DNA of 64,000 nt from Kosakonia sp. SMBL-WEM22 (GCF_014490785.1 NZ_CP051489.1:1-64000), one strand, 5' to 3'; shown: positions 1 through 9,345, counted from the first letter of the stretch. Notes: generated by a model not told the origin, from the letters alone. Translations and numbers: made by a program.

Positions 1-981
1 ATGGATAAGTCTACTGGTGAACTTATTACCCTCACTCCAAATTCTAATAATACGGTTCAGCCAGTCGCGCTAATGCGACTTGGTGTTTTCGTCCCAACAC
101 TCAAATCACTGAAAAATAGTAAAAAGAATACGTTATCAAAAACTGATGCGACCGAAGAGCTGACGCGTTTGTCCTTGGCCAAAGCGGAGGGTTTCGACAA
201 AGTCGAGATCACAGGTCCGAGGCTGGATATGGATAATGACTTTAAAACTTGGGTGGGTATTATCCACTCCTTTGCCAAACATAAAGTGATAGGCGATAAG
301 GTTCAGCTATCATTCGTTGAATTCGCCAAACTCTGTGGGATCCCATCGAGCCAGTCCTCACGCAAACTCAGGGAGCGCATCAGCCCCTCACTGAAGCGTA
401 TAGCAGGCACGGTAATATCATTCTCCCGCACCACTGAAAAGCATACCAAAGAGTATATAACTCATCTGGTACAATCTGCATTCTATGATACCGAACGTGA
501 TATCGTGGTTCTGCAGGCGGATCCGCGGTTATTCGAACTCTATGAATTTGATAAAAAAGTACTTCTTCAGCTTAAGGCTATAAACGCGTTGAAGCGCCGC
601 GAGTCTGCTCAGGCGCTATATACCTTTATAGAGAGTCTGCCAAAAGATCCTGCCCCTATATCGCTGGCACGCTTAAGAGCAAGATTAAGCCTGAAATCAC
701 CAGTATTCTCACAAAATCAGACCGTTCGCCGGGCTATGGAGCAGCTCAAAGAGATTGGTTACCTTGATTACACCGAGATGCAGCGCGGACGCAGCGTGCT
801 GTTTAACGTACATTACCGTCGTCCCAAGCTCAAAGCACCTAAAGACGCTAGCGAAGAGAATCCTAAGCTGACTGGCAGTCCTGCAAGCCCTCCCGATCAA
901 GAACTTACCGAAAAACTCCAGCTCCTTGAAAAGCTTGGCATCACCATGGACGACTTGGAAAAACTCTTCCGTAATAAGTAA
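1..981 (+). CDS. repA: RepFIB replication initiator RepA
   Basis: This is the replication initiator of a RepFIB replicon. It binds iterons and starts theta replication of the plasmid. The 326-residue protein matches the F-plasmid RepFIB RepA pattern that I recognise from end to end: an N-terminal block with MRLGVFVPTLKSLKNSK, a first winged helix around residues 75-200 (FAKLCGIPSSQSSRKLRERI) and a second around 200-275 (YTFIESLPKDPAPISLARLR), then a variable acidic tail. The length is normal. The ATG is the first base of the window, so its promoter and ribosome site are outside view. The iteron field lies directly downstream, as in F-like plasmids. The C-terminal 40 residues are the least conserved part. 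Confidence 0.96.
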   Translation: MDKSTGELITLTPNSNNTVQPVALMRLGVFVPTLKSLKNSKKNTLSKTDATEELTRLSLAKAEGFDKVEITGPRLDMDNDFKTWVGIIHSFAKHKVIGDKVQLSFVEFAKLCGIPSSQSSRKLRERISPSLKRIAGTVISFSRTTEKHTKEYITHLVQSAFYDTERDIVVLQADPRLFELYEFDKKVLLQLKAINALKRRESAQALYTFIESLPKDPAPISLARLRARLSLKSPVFSQNQTVRRAMEQLKEIGYLDYTEMQRGRSVLFNVHYRRPKLKAPKDASEENPKLTGSPASPPDQELTEKLQLLEKLGITMDDLEKLFRNK

Positions 982-1050
982 TCGAATAAGCGAGAACAAT
1001 TAATCACACTTCAATTCTCATCGCCAGTGAGTACCGACGAGGTCAGTGCT

Positions 1051-1430
1051 TACTACAGCTTATACATATTATTTGGCGAGTACTTTTGCAAACCCTGTCC
1101 TTCGGTCAGCCGATCCTGGCTGCTATTTAGTCGCTATAGTTTATGTTTCACTCATCATTAGGTGATAATCCTCACTATAGCTTATGTATCAACATGCCAG
1201 AATTAGCTCTGCTCCCTATAGCTTATTTTTCTATGTTTGTAAGTGCTTGCTACCTCGTTGGCTAATGAATTAGTGGCTTACGTTAGGGAAGGGAGTGATA
1301 TCTATTGAATAACATAAACTATAGCGAGATAGTAACTTGCTATAGTTTATACTTCTCGGCCTGTGGTTCATCTCACTCGCCATAACTTATGACATAAACT
1401 GTAGTAAGCACATGCTTGCTACAGTTTATA
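1051..1430. repeat. RepFIB iterons (binding sites of RepA)
   Basis: At least eight degenerate copies of a 17-21 bp motif with core CTAYAGYTTAT lie here. Forward copies start near 1051, 1132, 1171, 1212, 1336 and 1414. Inverted copies start near 1314 and 1394. The last four form two head-to-head pairs (1314-1350 and 1394-1430), each an almost perfect palindrome. Iterons downstream of the initiator are the known layout of RepFIB, where they mark the origin and copy-number control sites. Seen directly; the function is inferred from the family. Confidence 0.88.
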
Positions 1431-1735
1431 TTTTCATTAAGACAAATGCAGGAAATAAGATGGTAATCATCCAGATGCAAGCAAAATGCCTCCATTTGCA
1501 TCGGAATGAGCAGCCTATCTTTCGCTGAATTTACTCACTGGTAAGCATTGAGAGAACGCGAGCACGTAGTGATGCTGATGTTGTTCTGCATCGACCTTTG
1601 CGCGAGATAAGGGACAAGAGGTGGGCAGCATGGATGAAGGTATTACTTTATTAAACTTGGATAGCGCTAGTATCCTGGCAGACTAATCTCTATGCACCCG
1701 TGGTCTGCGCGCTGTTAACCGGAGGCTTGACCCCC
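1431..1735. other. Intergenic stretch downstream of the iterons
   Basis: No reading frame with a ribosome site and no clear hairpin was found in these 305 bases. The sequence separates the RepFIB origin from the convergent gene that ends at 1736. Confidence 0.5.
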
Positions 1736-3076
1736 TTAATCGATAAGATTCATGAAGATGCCAAAAACATGTCTCGAGAAAGTTTTATCCAGTTCCTGTG
1801 GCCAGGGGGGAGGATCAGTCTGCAGCAAACCCAACTCACGCATGCCTTTGTGCTGTTCCGCCTTTCGCTCGCAGTAATCATCGTCGGTATATCCCATCGT
1901 TTCGATCACCACAGTATGATGTTTTCCGCCCGACTTGCTGGCTGTAACTATGAAATCCGGCAGAACAAACCCTTTTTCGCCGTTCAGGGTCACTTCAAGA
2001 TCAAAAAGCGGTTTTTCCAGACTCAGAGCCGGCGCATCAGGTTTTTTTGCAACCCAGCCCGCAACTTCAGCCAAGCTTTCGATGGTAGTGCGCTCAAGTC
2101 CGCTGTCGACTGGTACCGGACATCCACGGCGGAATAAGGCATGTGCATATCCTTCGCTGCAGATAACCCTGCCATCCATCCCCCGGCGAAAGGCCAGAAT
2201 GACCCAGTAGGGGGGGCGCGCACCGTCCTGGGCTTCGCCATTAATACTTACGCCGCGCTCCGGACGAAACTGCAGCTCTCCGCCCGGCCAACAAAACGAG
2301 ACTTCATCGCGGGTTACCTGATCGGACATAAAAATCTGAAAGAACATCCGCGTTTTGCCTGCTGGCCAGTGAGTGTCTGGACGCTCCAGTTCCTGCATTA
2401 GCTTTTCCTTGCCGTTCTCACTCATCGCTGGCGAAAAACGTACAATCTCCGAGAGTCTGCGAGCGTGGATAAATTCGATATTTTCGGCGACAGCCCGAAG
2501 TGCATTAATGGATTCCATCACTCCAGTCACAGGGAGGGGGTGTAACGTGGCCAGACGGTTAAGTCCTGCGTCCTCTATCAGCGAAAGCAGCAGGCGCGCA
2601 ATACGCGAACGTCGAGTCCGGCGAGTACGCTCACCTGCCGGAGCGACCAGACGCCCCGGAGACTTAATCCTGGTTTCGGAGTCGTCAGGCGGCAAAAAAC
2701 TTCGGTAACTGATACGCTTGCTGCCTGCTGTTTTACGGGTTCCAGAAGATGTAGCATCAGTATCTCCACTGAACGGACGGAACATCGCGCAGTCAGGCGC
2801 ATGCTCATGGTTAAATCCGGCCAGAAAAAGAGTACCAGTGTCCTGCATCAGGTTAGCGCTGTTCATCGCCGGCGAATCGCCCGGCACACAGTCACACTGC
2901 AGCCAGGCTTCCCTTTGGCGCATTTCCAGGAGGATCTTTTCTGCCAGTACGTACTGATCACGCCCGGTAAAAATCCGCCGTCCGGACACGTTCTTTAGGG
3001 CGGTTTCTTCGTCCTTGTCCAGCCAGCGGATGAGACCACCCCGAGGTGATTTCTTACGGACAAGTTTCATGGCCAT
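1736..3076 (-). CDS. Plasmid-backbone protein of unknown function with a nuclease-like C-terminus
   Basis: A 446-residue protein that I cannot name with certainty; it looks like one of the large hypothetical proteins carried beside RepFIB replicons (possibly DUF1173-like). The N-terminal 65 residues are basic and end in a CDCVPGDS motif, followed by a His/Cys pair (HEHAPDCAMF) that could bind zinc. The C-terminal part has VLPDFIV then VVIETMGY and a later ERKAEQH, an order that recalls PD-(D/E)XK nucleases; this is inference. A truncated paralogue with the same CDC motif lies at 27948-28601. Both sit near a RepFIB-type integrase on the same strand, so the pair probably descends from two related plasmid backbones. 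The start at 3076 is an ATG two codons before a second ATG. Confidence 0.7.
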   Translation of the reverse strand: MAMKLVRKKSPRGGLIRWLDKDEETALKNVSGRRIFTGRDQYVLAEKILLEMRQREAWLQCDCVPGDSPAMNSANLMQDTGTLFLAGFNHEHAPDCAMFRPFSGDTDATSSGTRKTAGSKRISYRSFLPPDDSETRIKSPGRLVAPAGERTRRTRRSRIARLLLSLIEDAGLNRLATLHPLPVTGVMESINALRAVAENIEFIHARRLSEIVRFSPAMSENGKEKLMQELERPDTHWPAGKTRMFFQIFMSDQVTRDEVSFCWPGGELQFRPERGVSINGEAQDGARPPYWVILAFRRGMDGRVICSEGYAHALFRRGCPVPVDSGLERTTIESLAEVAGWVAKKPDAPALSLEKPLFDLEVTLNGEKGFVLPDFIVTASKSGGKHHTVVIETMGYTDDDYCERKAEQHKGMRELGLLQTDPPPWPQELDKTFSRHVFGIFMNLID

Positions 3077-3219
3077 ACAGAACAGTTTCCTTTTCTGTGT
3101 GAGTAAGTCGCTGATGGGATTGATGTACTGGAGATTAACACATTGAGCTGCTCAGTAAGGAGCGAGCCAGTTGTACATGACCATTATAATTAGTTCATAA
3201 ATATCTAAATGAGATCTGT

Positions 3220-3663
3220 ATGTTAAAAGAATTCTCAGTTTTCACTGACACTGCAACGCTTTCAGTATTTGACATTGATGCGGTTAAGCACAGAGTTCCT
3301 GATTCACCTGACTGGTGGACCATTGAGGAGAATGAGATCCTTGAAGTGAACAAGGGCAACATCGCTTTTCTTGGGTTGGGCGCTGATGGTGACTACATCG
3401 TTAAGGTGACGGAATCTGTTGAAGGTGAAGCAGGTACACTGAATCTGCACTTCCCGTCAGGCAACGTTTTTATCGGGGCAGGCGAGGACACGTCCGGAGG
3501 CGATCTGGAGCCCGACGGATCTGATGTCATCGAAGGAGAAACCTTGAGCTTTGCGCCTGGCTACTACAGCATGAAATATTCTCGCGCAGGAAATGTAATA
3601 GAACTTTGCTTTGAGCCGACCCGGGAAAGATATAATTCTGTAGAAGAGCCTGTCCGGATATAA
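3220..3663 (+). CDS. Hypothetical acidic cytosolic protein
   Basis: A 147-residue acidic protein with no signal peptide or membrane segment. It has a WWTIEENEILEVNKGN stretch near residue 36 and a Gly-rich mid section (FIGAGEDTSGGD). The fold looks all-beta. The family resembles small DUF6386-type proteins, but I am not sure of that name. It stands alone, with a hairpin just after its stop, and runs convergent to the integrase gene. Its codon use and length argue for a real gene. No role can be assigned. Confidence 0.6.
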   Translation: MLKEFSVFTDTATLSVFDIDAVKHRVPDSPDWWTIEENEILEVNKGNIAFLGLGADGDYIVKVTESVEGEAGTLNLHFPSGNVFIGAGEDTSGGDLEPDGSDVIEGETLSFAPGYYSMKYSRAGNVIELCFEPTRERYNSVEEPVRI

Positions 3664-3665
3664 AA

Positions 3666-3704
3666 GATGGAGCCTTATGTCCATTGACAGGTCATAGCTC
3701 CATC
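3666..3704. terminator. Hairpin between convergent genes
   Basis: GATGGAGC...TTATG pairs with CATAGCTCCATC around a loop of about 13 bases. There is no strong T-run, so termination is likely rather than certain. It lies directly after the stop of the 147-residue gene and before the end of the convergent integrase gene. Confidence 0.45.
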
Positions 3705-3739
3705 TAAATCGCGCTGACGCAGGGAGCCGTTAACGTATA

Positions 3740-4528
3740 TCAGCCCCTGTTAATGCCCCTGAGTAAGGCGACAGCCTCTTCACCCGGCATTTCAAACCGG
3801 ACGCGGTGGCGTGCGGCGACATCCAGGGCAAAGACTTTCGTATATACCTCCGTCGAGCTGACGGACTTGTGCCCCATAAGGGTCTGCAGGATCTTGAGGG
3901 GGATGCCGGCATACAGCATGTGCATGGCATAACTGTGCCGGAACGTGTGCGGGGTCACCGGCACGGAAAAGGTCACACCGTCTGCCGCTGCGGCCTCAAC
4001 CGCCTCATTCAGCCAGGTCCTGACTGTCCTGTCGGTGATCTCCCAGATACGTGCCTTTTCCATTCTGCCGGTGCGCTTATTTCTCCGCTCCAGCGGGATC
4101 TTCAGCGTGGCCACCATCATCTCCAGCTGGCTGACGTAGTGGCTGTCGGACAGGGGAACAATCCTGTGACTCGTGCTGCCGGCCGGCGCACGGCCTGCCG
4201 TCCGGGCTGCCTTTTCCGTGCGCTGTTTCAGTGTGGCCAGCTGAACAAACGGGGAGGGGGACGTCAGGTTAAAATCAGCGCGCGTCAGGGCCAGCGCTTC
4301 GTTTATGCGGGCACCGGAATTCCACAATGTTGACAGCAACATCCTGCGGTGCAGATCCGGGACGTAATGAAGCAGGGCACTGACTTCCGGGGCCAGAAGG
4401 TACTTTGGCAGTTCCTCCTGAACAAGTGCCATCTGGCGCAGAGCCAGGGCTGCCGGATAGTCTATTGGTACCGGGAGCTGGATTCTCTCTGTGGCAGGCA
4501 GGTGTCCGTAAGGGGATGGAAAACTCAT
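3740..4528 (-). CDS. int: RepFIB-associated tyrosine recombinase (integrase/resolvase)
   Basis: A 262-residue tyrosine recombinase of the type found next to RepFIB replicons, which is thought to resolve plasmid multimers or cointegrates. Catalytic features visible are the first Arg in GARINEALAL (about residue 74), HTFRHSYAMHM, a GHKS loop, and the Tyr in SSTEVYTKVF near the C-terminus. The protein is short and lacks a long N-terminal arm-binding domain, as is usual for this group. Its ATG overlaps the stop of the upstream 158-residue gene (ATGA), so the two are probably translated together. A close paralogue is at 31383-32168. Confidence 0.88.
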   Translation of the reverse strand: MSFPSPYGHLPATERIQLPVPIDYPAALALRQMALVQEELPKYLLAPEVSALLHYVPDLHRRMLLSTLWNSGARINEALALTRADFNLTSPSPFVQLATLKQRTEKAARTAGRAPAGSTSHRIVPLSDSHYVSQLEMMVATLKIPLERRNKRTGRMEKARIWEITDRTVRTWLNEAVEAAAADGVTFSVPVTPHTFRHSYAMHMLYAGIPLKILQTLMGHKSVSSTEVYTKVFALDVAARHRVRFEMPGEEAVALLRGINRG

Positions 4529-5001
4529 GATACCTCTGGTGTTTCGCCATTGTCTTCCGACAGCTTCTGCCGCTTAACCGGCGCAAGATACTGGTTTAAT
4601 TCATCTAGCATAATCAGTACACGGCGACCCGTCTTACGGGGAAACATCCTCCGCATTTCAGGCGTGAGCTGCTTACGTTCCCATCCGTAAGGGAAAATAA
4701 TGCTGTATCCTGGTTCTCGGTGCGCATCCCTGTGGTCTGGGCCTGCGACAATACGTGCAACTTCCTGATTCAGGCGTTCTCCGCGCCAGCCCCACGCCGC
4801 GAGTCGCTTGCGGATCCGGCCCACCGGAAAACGGTTATCGGAGTTGCGGGGGAACATGATTTTCCCGTCCTCATCCCGTCTGACCACAAACATATCCAGC
4901 GACTGCTGAATCAGCACATTCCGCACCGGAAAATGGCTGCGCATTTCTTTCATCATGCTGTGCATTACTCTACTCTGTATTGTTACGACCAGCAGCTGCA
5001 C
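4525..5001 (-). CDS. Hypothetical protein coupled to the integrase
   Basis: A 158-residue basic protein of unknown function. It overlaps the integrase start by four bases, so translational coupling is likely. The first 12 residues are hydrophobic and may be an over-long start; the internal Met at residue 13 (MHSMMKEMRSHFP) is an alternative. The central part is rich in Arg and aromatic residues (GRIRKRLAAWGWRGERLNQEV), compatible with nucleic-acid binding, but no named motif is present. The position suggests an accessory to the integrase; this is inference only. Confidence 0.55.
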   Translation of the reverse strand: MQLLVVTIQSRVMHSMMKEMRSHFPVRNVLIQQSLDMFVVRRDEDGKIMFPRNSDNRFPVGRIRKRLAAWGWRGERLNQEVARIVAGPDHRDAHREPGYSIIFPYGWERKQLTPEMRRMFPRKTGRRVLIMLDELNQYLAPVKRQKLSEDNGETPEVS

Positions 5002-5054
5002 TGGTGCCTTAAATTCTGCCTTCTGTTATTTTCGTTCCAGACAAATCCCGCCGG

Positions 5055-5384
5055 TCACGAGATCGCCGCCCATTCCCATAATGTCATGAAAACCTGCCGG
5101 GCCTTCTCCTGGGAGGGCAGTTCAATCATATCCCCCTGCCGCAAATCGAGCTCTTCATCAACCGTTTCGTTGTCTCGCATATGCAACCGCCATCCCGTCT
5201 CCGGAGGCGCGTTCTGTATGGCCAGCACGCGTCCTTCCGGAGACAGCAGTTCGCGGAGGATGTAGCAGGTGCCAGTCCGGGTCAAATTCCGCAGGCACAT
5301 CACGGGGTACTCCTGAACCAGCTGGTCATACACACATTCTGCAGTATGGAAGTAATTCCGGTCCGCCTTACAAAAAACACACAT
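5055..5384 (-). CDS. Small hypothetical protein
   Basis: A 109-residue acidic protein that begins MCVFCKADRNYFHTAECVYD. The Cys-x-x-Cys and the following His/Cys might hold a zinc ion, but the second pair is not a classic zinc finger. The rest is a mixed alpha/beta sequence with no signal peptide. It lies upstream of the integrase-coupled gene on the same strand with a 53-base gap and could share its transcript. I do not recognise the family. Confidence 0.5.
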   Translation of the reverse strand: MCVFCKADRNYFHTAECVYDQLVQEYPVMCLRNLTRTGTCYILRELLSPEGRVLAIQNAPPETGWRLHMRDNETVDEELDLRQGDMIELPSQEKARQVFMTLWEWAAIS

Positions 5385-5440
5385 ACGCCTTCCTTATTGA
5401 AAAATCCCGCCTACCATTTTTCCTGCCTGCCCGAATTCAT

Positions 5441-5737
5441 TCAGACATAACCTGTCAGAAAGAAGCACCCTTTTGCTTGAGCGCTGTCATTCAGATCAAC
5501 CCATCTCATGAGGACTTCAGCATTATTGCCTGACCTAACCCCTTGCCAGTCGACCATTGACCAGCCGTAACTTTCCGGAGTATGTATCTTTCTGGCAACG
5601 ATATCTCCGCTTTCATCAAGTACGAGATATTCCCCAACAAAGACTTTTTCATCGTCGGTAGGACGTTTATTTGAAACGAGGGATATTGTTTTTTGACCAT
5701 CAGCAATGAGGGTATCAATCATTTCCACATAATCCAT
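5441..5737 (-). CDS. Small hypothetical protein
   Basis: A 98-residue acidic protein, predicted cytosolic, with a beta-rich pattern (VFVGEYLVLDESGDIVARKIHTPES). No motif was recognised. It is the first of a same-strand series (5737 to 3740) that ends with the RepFIB integrase. A CGAAGGGG-type element in the sense of the gene lies just upstream of the ATG. Its function is unknown. Confidence 0.5.
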   Translation of the reverse strand: MDYVEMIDTLIADGQKTISLVSNKRPTDDEKVFVGEYLVLDESGDIVARKIHTPESYGWSMVDWQGVRSGNNAEVLMRWVDLNDSAQAKGCFFLTGYV

Positions 5738-6761
5738 TCGTTACCCCTTCTTATAGAATAGCCACTCAGGGTAATGATAACGCGCAGCACAATCAGCGGA
5801 GCACAATCCTGCGACTGTCACTCGAATGATTTTCACCTTACGCAATCATTACCTAACTGATAATAAGCATAAATATAAACACACAGGTAAATTACCGGAT
5901 GACCGTTCCGGTGTGATCCGGTTTTCTGCGTATTCACGAATATCCGGAAGTGTACCACGGTCAGGGAACAAGCAAAGCGCCCTTTTATGGTGGTGGGCAC
6001 CGGGGTCACGATCATGGCCTAAAACACAACATATGGAAGAAATAGCAGCTGATGATATGGCACATGTTGTGTTTCCGGGCCGGCGGGCAGCGGGTGACGA
6101 TCTGCAGATCCGGAACTCACAGAAACCGGATCTTTGATAAAAATGAAGGAAGTAATGATAGGCTCGGCCATGAAGCCATAAACAGCTGGACAACATACGA
6201 ACCGTATCCATTTTTAATAACGGTAATAACCGCGCCATCCGTTTCCCCGCGATCTGGATTTTGAGGGAGTGAGAAAACTGGAGATCGTCCGGCTTGTCCT
6301 GGTATTTACTCAGTATATGTACTCGTTCAATCCCTTTACATAGGACATGAATTAATGCCACCTTTGTATTTCAGCCACTTTTGGTGATTATATGGCAAAA
6401 TTACAATAATCAGGAAGATATACTTCACGTTTTTAACGTGACTCACCATAATTAGAGTTATCACGGAGATATATATTCGTGACGACCTAACTATATAAAC
6501 ATCCACGCAAATATAATGTGGTTAAAACCCGAACCAAGGACAATAGAACTAAGTTTTATATAAATATAATACACCTAGAGTGCAACACATCTAAATAATA
6601 AAAAGAAGATAAAACAATCAAACTTTCTTTGTGACGTGGTTAACAAATTATAAATTGATATATTTTATTATTTGATATTGTTCAGCCTGGTAGTGGTAAC
6701 CTCATGAGTAGATTGATATTAATTCAATGGATGGTTGCAGGGTAAAAAGAGAGGAATTGAA
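5738..6761. other. 1-kb region without an intact gene
   Basis: No credible intact gene was found. The region holds a perfect 11-bp inverted repeat with a 31-base loop (AAACACAACAT at 6022-6032 and its complement at 6064-6074), a decayed vapB fragment at 6199-6292, and a strongly AT-rich stretch from about 6380 to 6720 that leads into the sugar locus. The AT-rich part probably carries the promoter of that locus, but no single -35/-10 pair stands out. Confidence 0.6.
6199..6292 (+). pseudogene. vapB antitoxin fragment (ghost copy)
   Basis: These 94 bases are nearly identical to the 5' part of the intact vapB at 14219: the stretch from codon 2 (GAACCGTATCC) to GATCGTCCGG aligns with only a handful of changes. 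One base is missing (CCGTTTCCCC against CCGCCTTCCCC), which shifts the frame after RAIR. No start codon context and no vapC follow it. It is a dead relic, perhaps left by an earlier insertion of the same toxin-antitoxin module. Confidence 0.85.
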
Positions 6762-8075
6762 ATGAAGAATGAAATGCATCAAGAAACCATAATATCTGAA
6801 ATTGGTTTCTGTTGTTCTGATTTTACAGTTGAATATGCACTGTTGGTCAAGGATAAATGCTATGTTGCCTATTATGATGAAAATCATACTATAACGGTAG
6901 CAAGTCGTAATCCTGACGAGAAAACATGGAAGCTAAGCCATCCGGAAGGTGAATGGTTACCAGAAAAAAAACGATTTATGCATCAAACTGAATATGATAG
7001 CCACAATTACCTCACACTGGCAATGGACAGTAAAGGACATATTCATCTCTCCGGAAATATGCATAAAGACAAACTGGTCTGGTTCCGCTCAACAAAACCT
7101 TATGATATTCATTCTCTTGTTCAGAGGAAAATGACTGGAATAAGGGAGGGGAGTTCCACCTATCCGTTATTTTTCTATGGCAGAAATGGAGAGCTTTTTT
7201 TTCGTTATCGCGATGGAGAAAGCGGAAACGGTGATGATATCTACAACTGCTGGAACGAAGATGAAAATAAATGGTTCAGATTACAGGGCAATCCATTATT
7301 AAGTGGTGAAGAACTCAGAAATGCATATGCCCGTTTACCCGTCTTTGGTCCGGATAATCAATGGCATATGATCTGGATGTGGAGGGATACACCACACTGC
7401 GAAACCTGCCATGATCTTTCCTATGCACGCAGTCCGGATCTGCTCAAATGGTATTCGCACGATGGCTATCGTTTACCCGTGCCGATCACCTTGCAGAAGA
7501 GCGATATTGTTGATGGCAGTTCTGTAAAACACGGGCTGATTAATATGAGCCAGAATATTGGTTTCAGTGCCAAAGGTAAGCCGTTAATTACCTGGCATCG
7601 TTATGATGAAAAAGGCTTTTCTCAGGCCTGGATTGCCAGACCGGAAGGGAATAAATGGCTGATAAAACAAATCAGTGACTGGGAATTCCGCTGGGAGTTT
7701 AGTGGGATGGGTTCCATTCCTCCGGATGTCATTATCTCTGCACCCTATTTAAAAGATAATTATCTCAGTGTTGATTTCAGATTATCCACTGGCGAGAGTG
7801 GAAACTGGTTGCTGGATCAAGAAACATTGGATGTCATAAAGACTTTTTCAGGCCCTGTCTCACCTCTTCCTGAACATTTTTATAAACCTTGCGAAGGCCT
7901 TGATGCGGAGGCAAAAGTGCAGATCATACCTGAGCTGTATCAATCATCTCCATCTTATTTTTTGCGCTGGGAAGCGTTACCTATTCGAAGGGATATCTCT
8001 TCAGGGAAAAATATACGGCCAAGTATGTTAACACTGATAACTACCAAATGTTTCACGGAAGAGAAAGGAGATTAA
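6762..8075 (+). CDS. BNR_4-type beta-propeller protein, likely polysaccharide lyase
   Basis: A 437-residue protein that looks like the BNR repeat-containing family (Pfam BNR_4), a seven-bladed propeller fold shared with ulvan lyases and rhamnosyl-glucuronate lyases. The hallmark DSHNYLTLAMDSKGHIHLSG lies near residues 80-100, followed by further His/Tyr-rich blades (WHMIWMWRDTP, GLINMSQNIGFS, ITWHRYDE). There is no signal peptide, so it acts in the cytosol, after uptake of an oligosaccharide. The ATG at 6762 was chosen because GAGAGGA lies 7 bases upstream; an in-frame TTG at 6735 has no such site. The MFS gene starts two bases after its stop, so they form an operon with the porin. The exact substrate is unknown; a uronic-acid-containing oligosaccharide is likely. 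Confidence 0.75.
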   Translation: MKNEMHQETIISEIGFCCSDFTVEYALLVKDKCYVAYYDENHTITVASRNPDEKTWKLSHPEGEWLPEKKRFMHQTEYDSHNYLTLAMDSKGHIHLSGNMHKDKLVWFRSTKPYDIHSLVQRKMTGIREGSSTYPLFFYGRNGELFFRYRDGESGNGDDIYNCWNEDENKWFRLQGNPLLSGEELRNAYARLPVFGPDNQWHMIWMWRDTPHCETCHDLSYARSPDLLKWYSHDGYRLPVPITLQKSDIVDGSSVKHGLINMSQNIGFSAKGKPLITWHRYDEKGFSQAWIARPEGNKWLIKQISDWEFRWEFSGMGSIPPDVIISAPYLKDNYLSVDFRLSTGESGNWLLDQETLDVIKTFSGPVSPLPEHFYKPCEGLDAEAKVQIIPELYQSSPSYFLRWEALPIRRDISSGKNIRPSMLTLITTKCFTEEKGD

Positions 8076-8076
8076 A

Positions 8077-9345
8077 ATGATTTCGTCAGCGTCAAAAAAC
8101 GCTTACATGCGGATAAGCTTATGTTTGTTTCTTTTTTATTTTTCATGGTCAACAACGTGGTCATTTCTGGCTATCTGGCTTGGAGATAATGTCGGCTTTA
8201 CCAGTACACAGATAGGCTACACGCTGTCTGTAAATGCGCTATTTGCGCTCGCAATAAAGCCGGCGTTTGGCTTCATCATGGATAAACTTGGATTAAAAAA
8301 ATCTTTATTAACCTGCGTGGCTATTGCTTCGGTATTCGCAGCTCCATTTTTTATCTATGTATATCAGTATCTGCTGATGACCAGCATGGTTTTGGGCATG
8401 CTCCTCGGAGGGTTGTATCTGGGTACAGCTTATCTTGCTGGTGTACTGGTTTTTGAAACATACGCAGACCGATACAGCCGGGCATTCGGGTTTGAATTCG
8501 GACGGGTCAGAATGTGGGGATCTCTTGGCTGGGCAATAGCTTCTATTTTTGCCGGGCAGTTATTTAATATAAATCCTCACTTTAACTTTATCATCACTTC
8601 CTGTGGTGCAGTTGCTGTTTTACTCATTCTTTTTACCCTTAAAACACAGGGCGACGGCATTGACTGGCAGGCAGTGAATGCATCAAGAAAAGATCCCGTA
8701 AACCGCAAAGATGTCCGGATGCTGTTCCGGCATGCCAGTTTCTGGGTTCTGATGCTGTTTTATGGGGGGATTATCTGGATGATGCAAAGCGCAGAACAAC
8801 AATTTCCACGTTATTTTGTGACGTTCTTTGCCGACCATCAGACAGGTAATGCCGTCTTGGGGTATATGGGATTTGTGCAGTCAGCATGTGAATTTTTGCT
8901 GATGTTCTCGATCCCTTTTCTGGTAAACCGGATAGGAGCCCGCAACGGTCTTCTTCTTGCTGGATTCGTTATTGGGCTCCGTCTTGTGCTGTCTGCCCTC
9001 GCAACTCATCCCTGGATGATTATTGTCATTAAACCGCTTTATGGTCTGGAAATGGCACTGTTACTGGTTTCAATTTTTAAATTTCTCGCCGAGCATTTCG
9101 ATAAGCGTCTGACCGGAACCATTTATATGGTACTCGGATGCTTTAATTACCTCGGAATTACAGCAATAAATCCACTGGCTGGATATTTTTACGACAAGCA
9201 TGGCTTCGCCTCCACATATATGGCTATGGGCTGCGCGGCGTGGTTAGTTACGCTTGCAGGGGTGAAGTTTTTAGGAAAACAAAAATCTTTATCGACGGAG
9301 AAATCAATGCACAATGCGACACAAGACGTTAACGCAATGAAATAA
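8077..9345 (+). CDS. MFS oligosaccharide:H+ symporter (LacY/RafB-like)
   Basis: A 422-residue inner-membrane carrier with twelve predicted helices, of the oligosaccharide:H+ symporter branch of the major facilitator superfamily. It starts with the LacY-type opening (LCLFLFYFSWSTTWSFLAIWL) and has the loop 2-3 motif KPAFGFIMDKLGLKK and the FEFGRVRMWGSLGWAIAS signature near residue 145. It should import a di- or oligosaccharide with protons. It is preceded by AAAGGAG and lies two bases after the lyase gene. Its base composition is AT-richer than the plasmid backbone, which suggests that the whole sugar locus was acquired as a unit. Confidence 0.88.
   Translation: MISSASKNAYMRISLCLFLFYFSWSTTWSFLAIWLGDNVGFTSTQIGYTLSVNALFALAIKPAFGFIMDKLGLKKSLLTCVAIASVFAAPFFIYVYQYLLMTSMVLGMLLGGLYLGTAYLAGVLVFETYADRYSRAFGFEFGRVRMWGSLGWAIASIFAGQLFNINPHFNFIITSCGAVAVLLILFTLKTQGDGIDWQAVNASRKDPVNRKDVRMLFRHASFWVLMLFYGGIIWMMQSAEQQFPRYFVTFFADHQTGNAVLGYMGFVQSACEFLLMFSIPFLVNRIGARNGLLLAGFVIGLRLVLSALATHPWMIIVIKPLYGLEMALLLVSIFKFLAEHFDKRLTGTIYMVLGCFNYLGITAINPLAGYFYDKHGFASTYMAMGCAAWLVTLAGVKFLGKQKSLSTEKSMHNATQDVNAMK

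Noticed and set aside
1051..1430. CRISPR-like array in the iteron field
   Set aside because: Repeats are short, degenerate, in both orientations and irregularly spaced; RepFIB iterons explain them.
5849..6361. 170-codon minus-strand frame
   Set aside because: It crosses the vapB ghost in antisense and has no family features; chance frame in a relic region.
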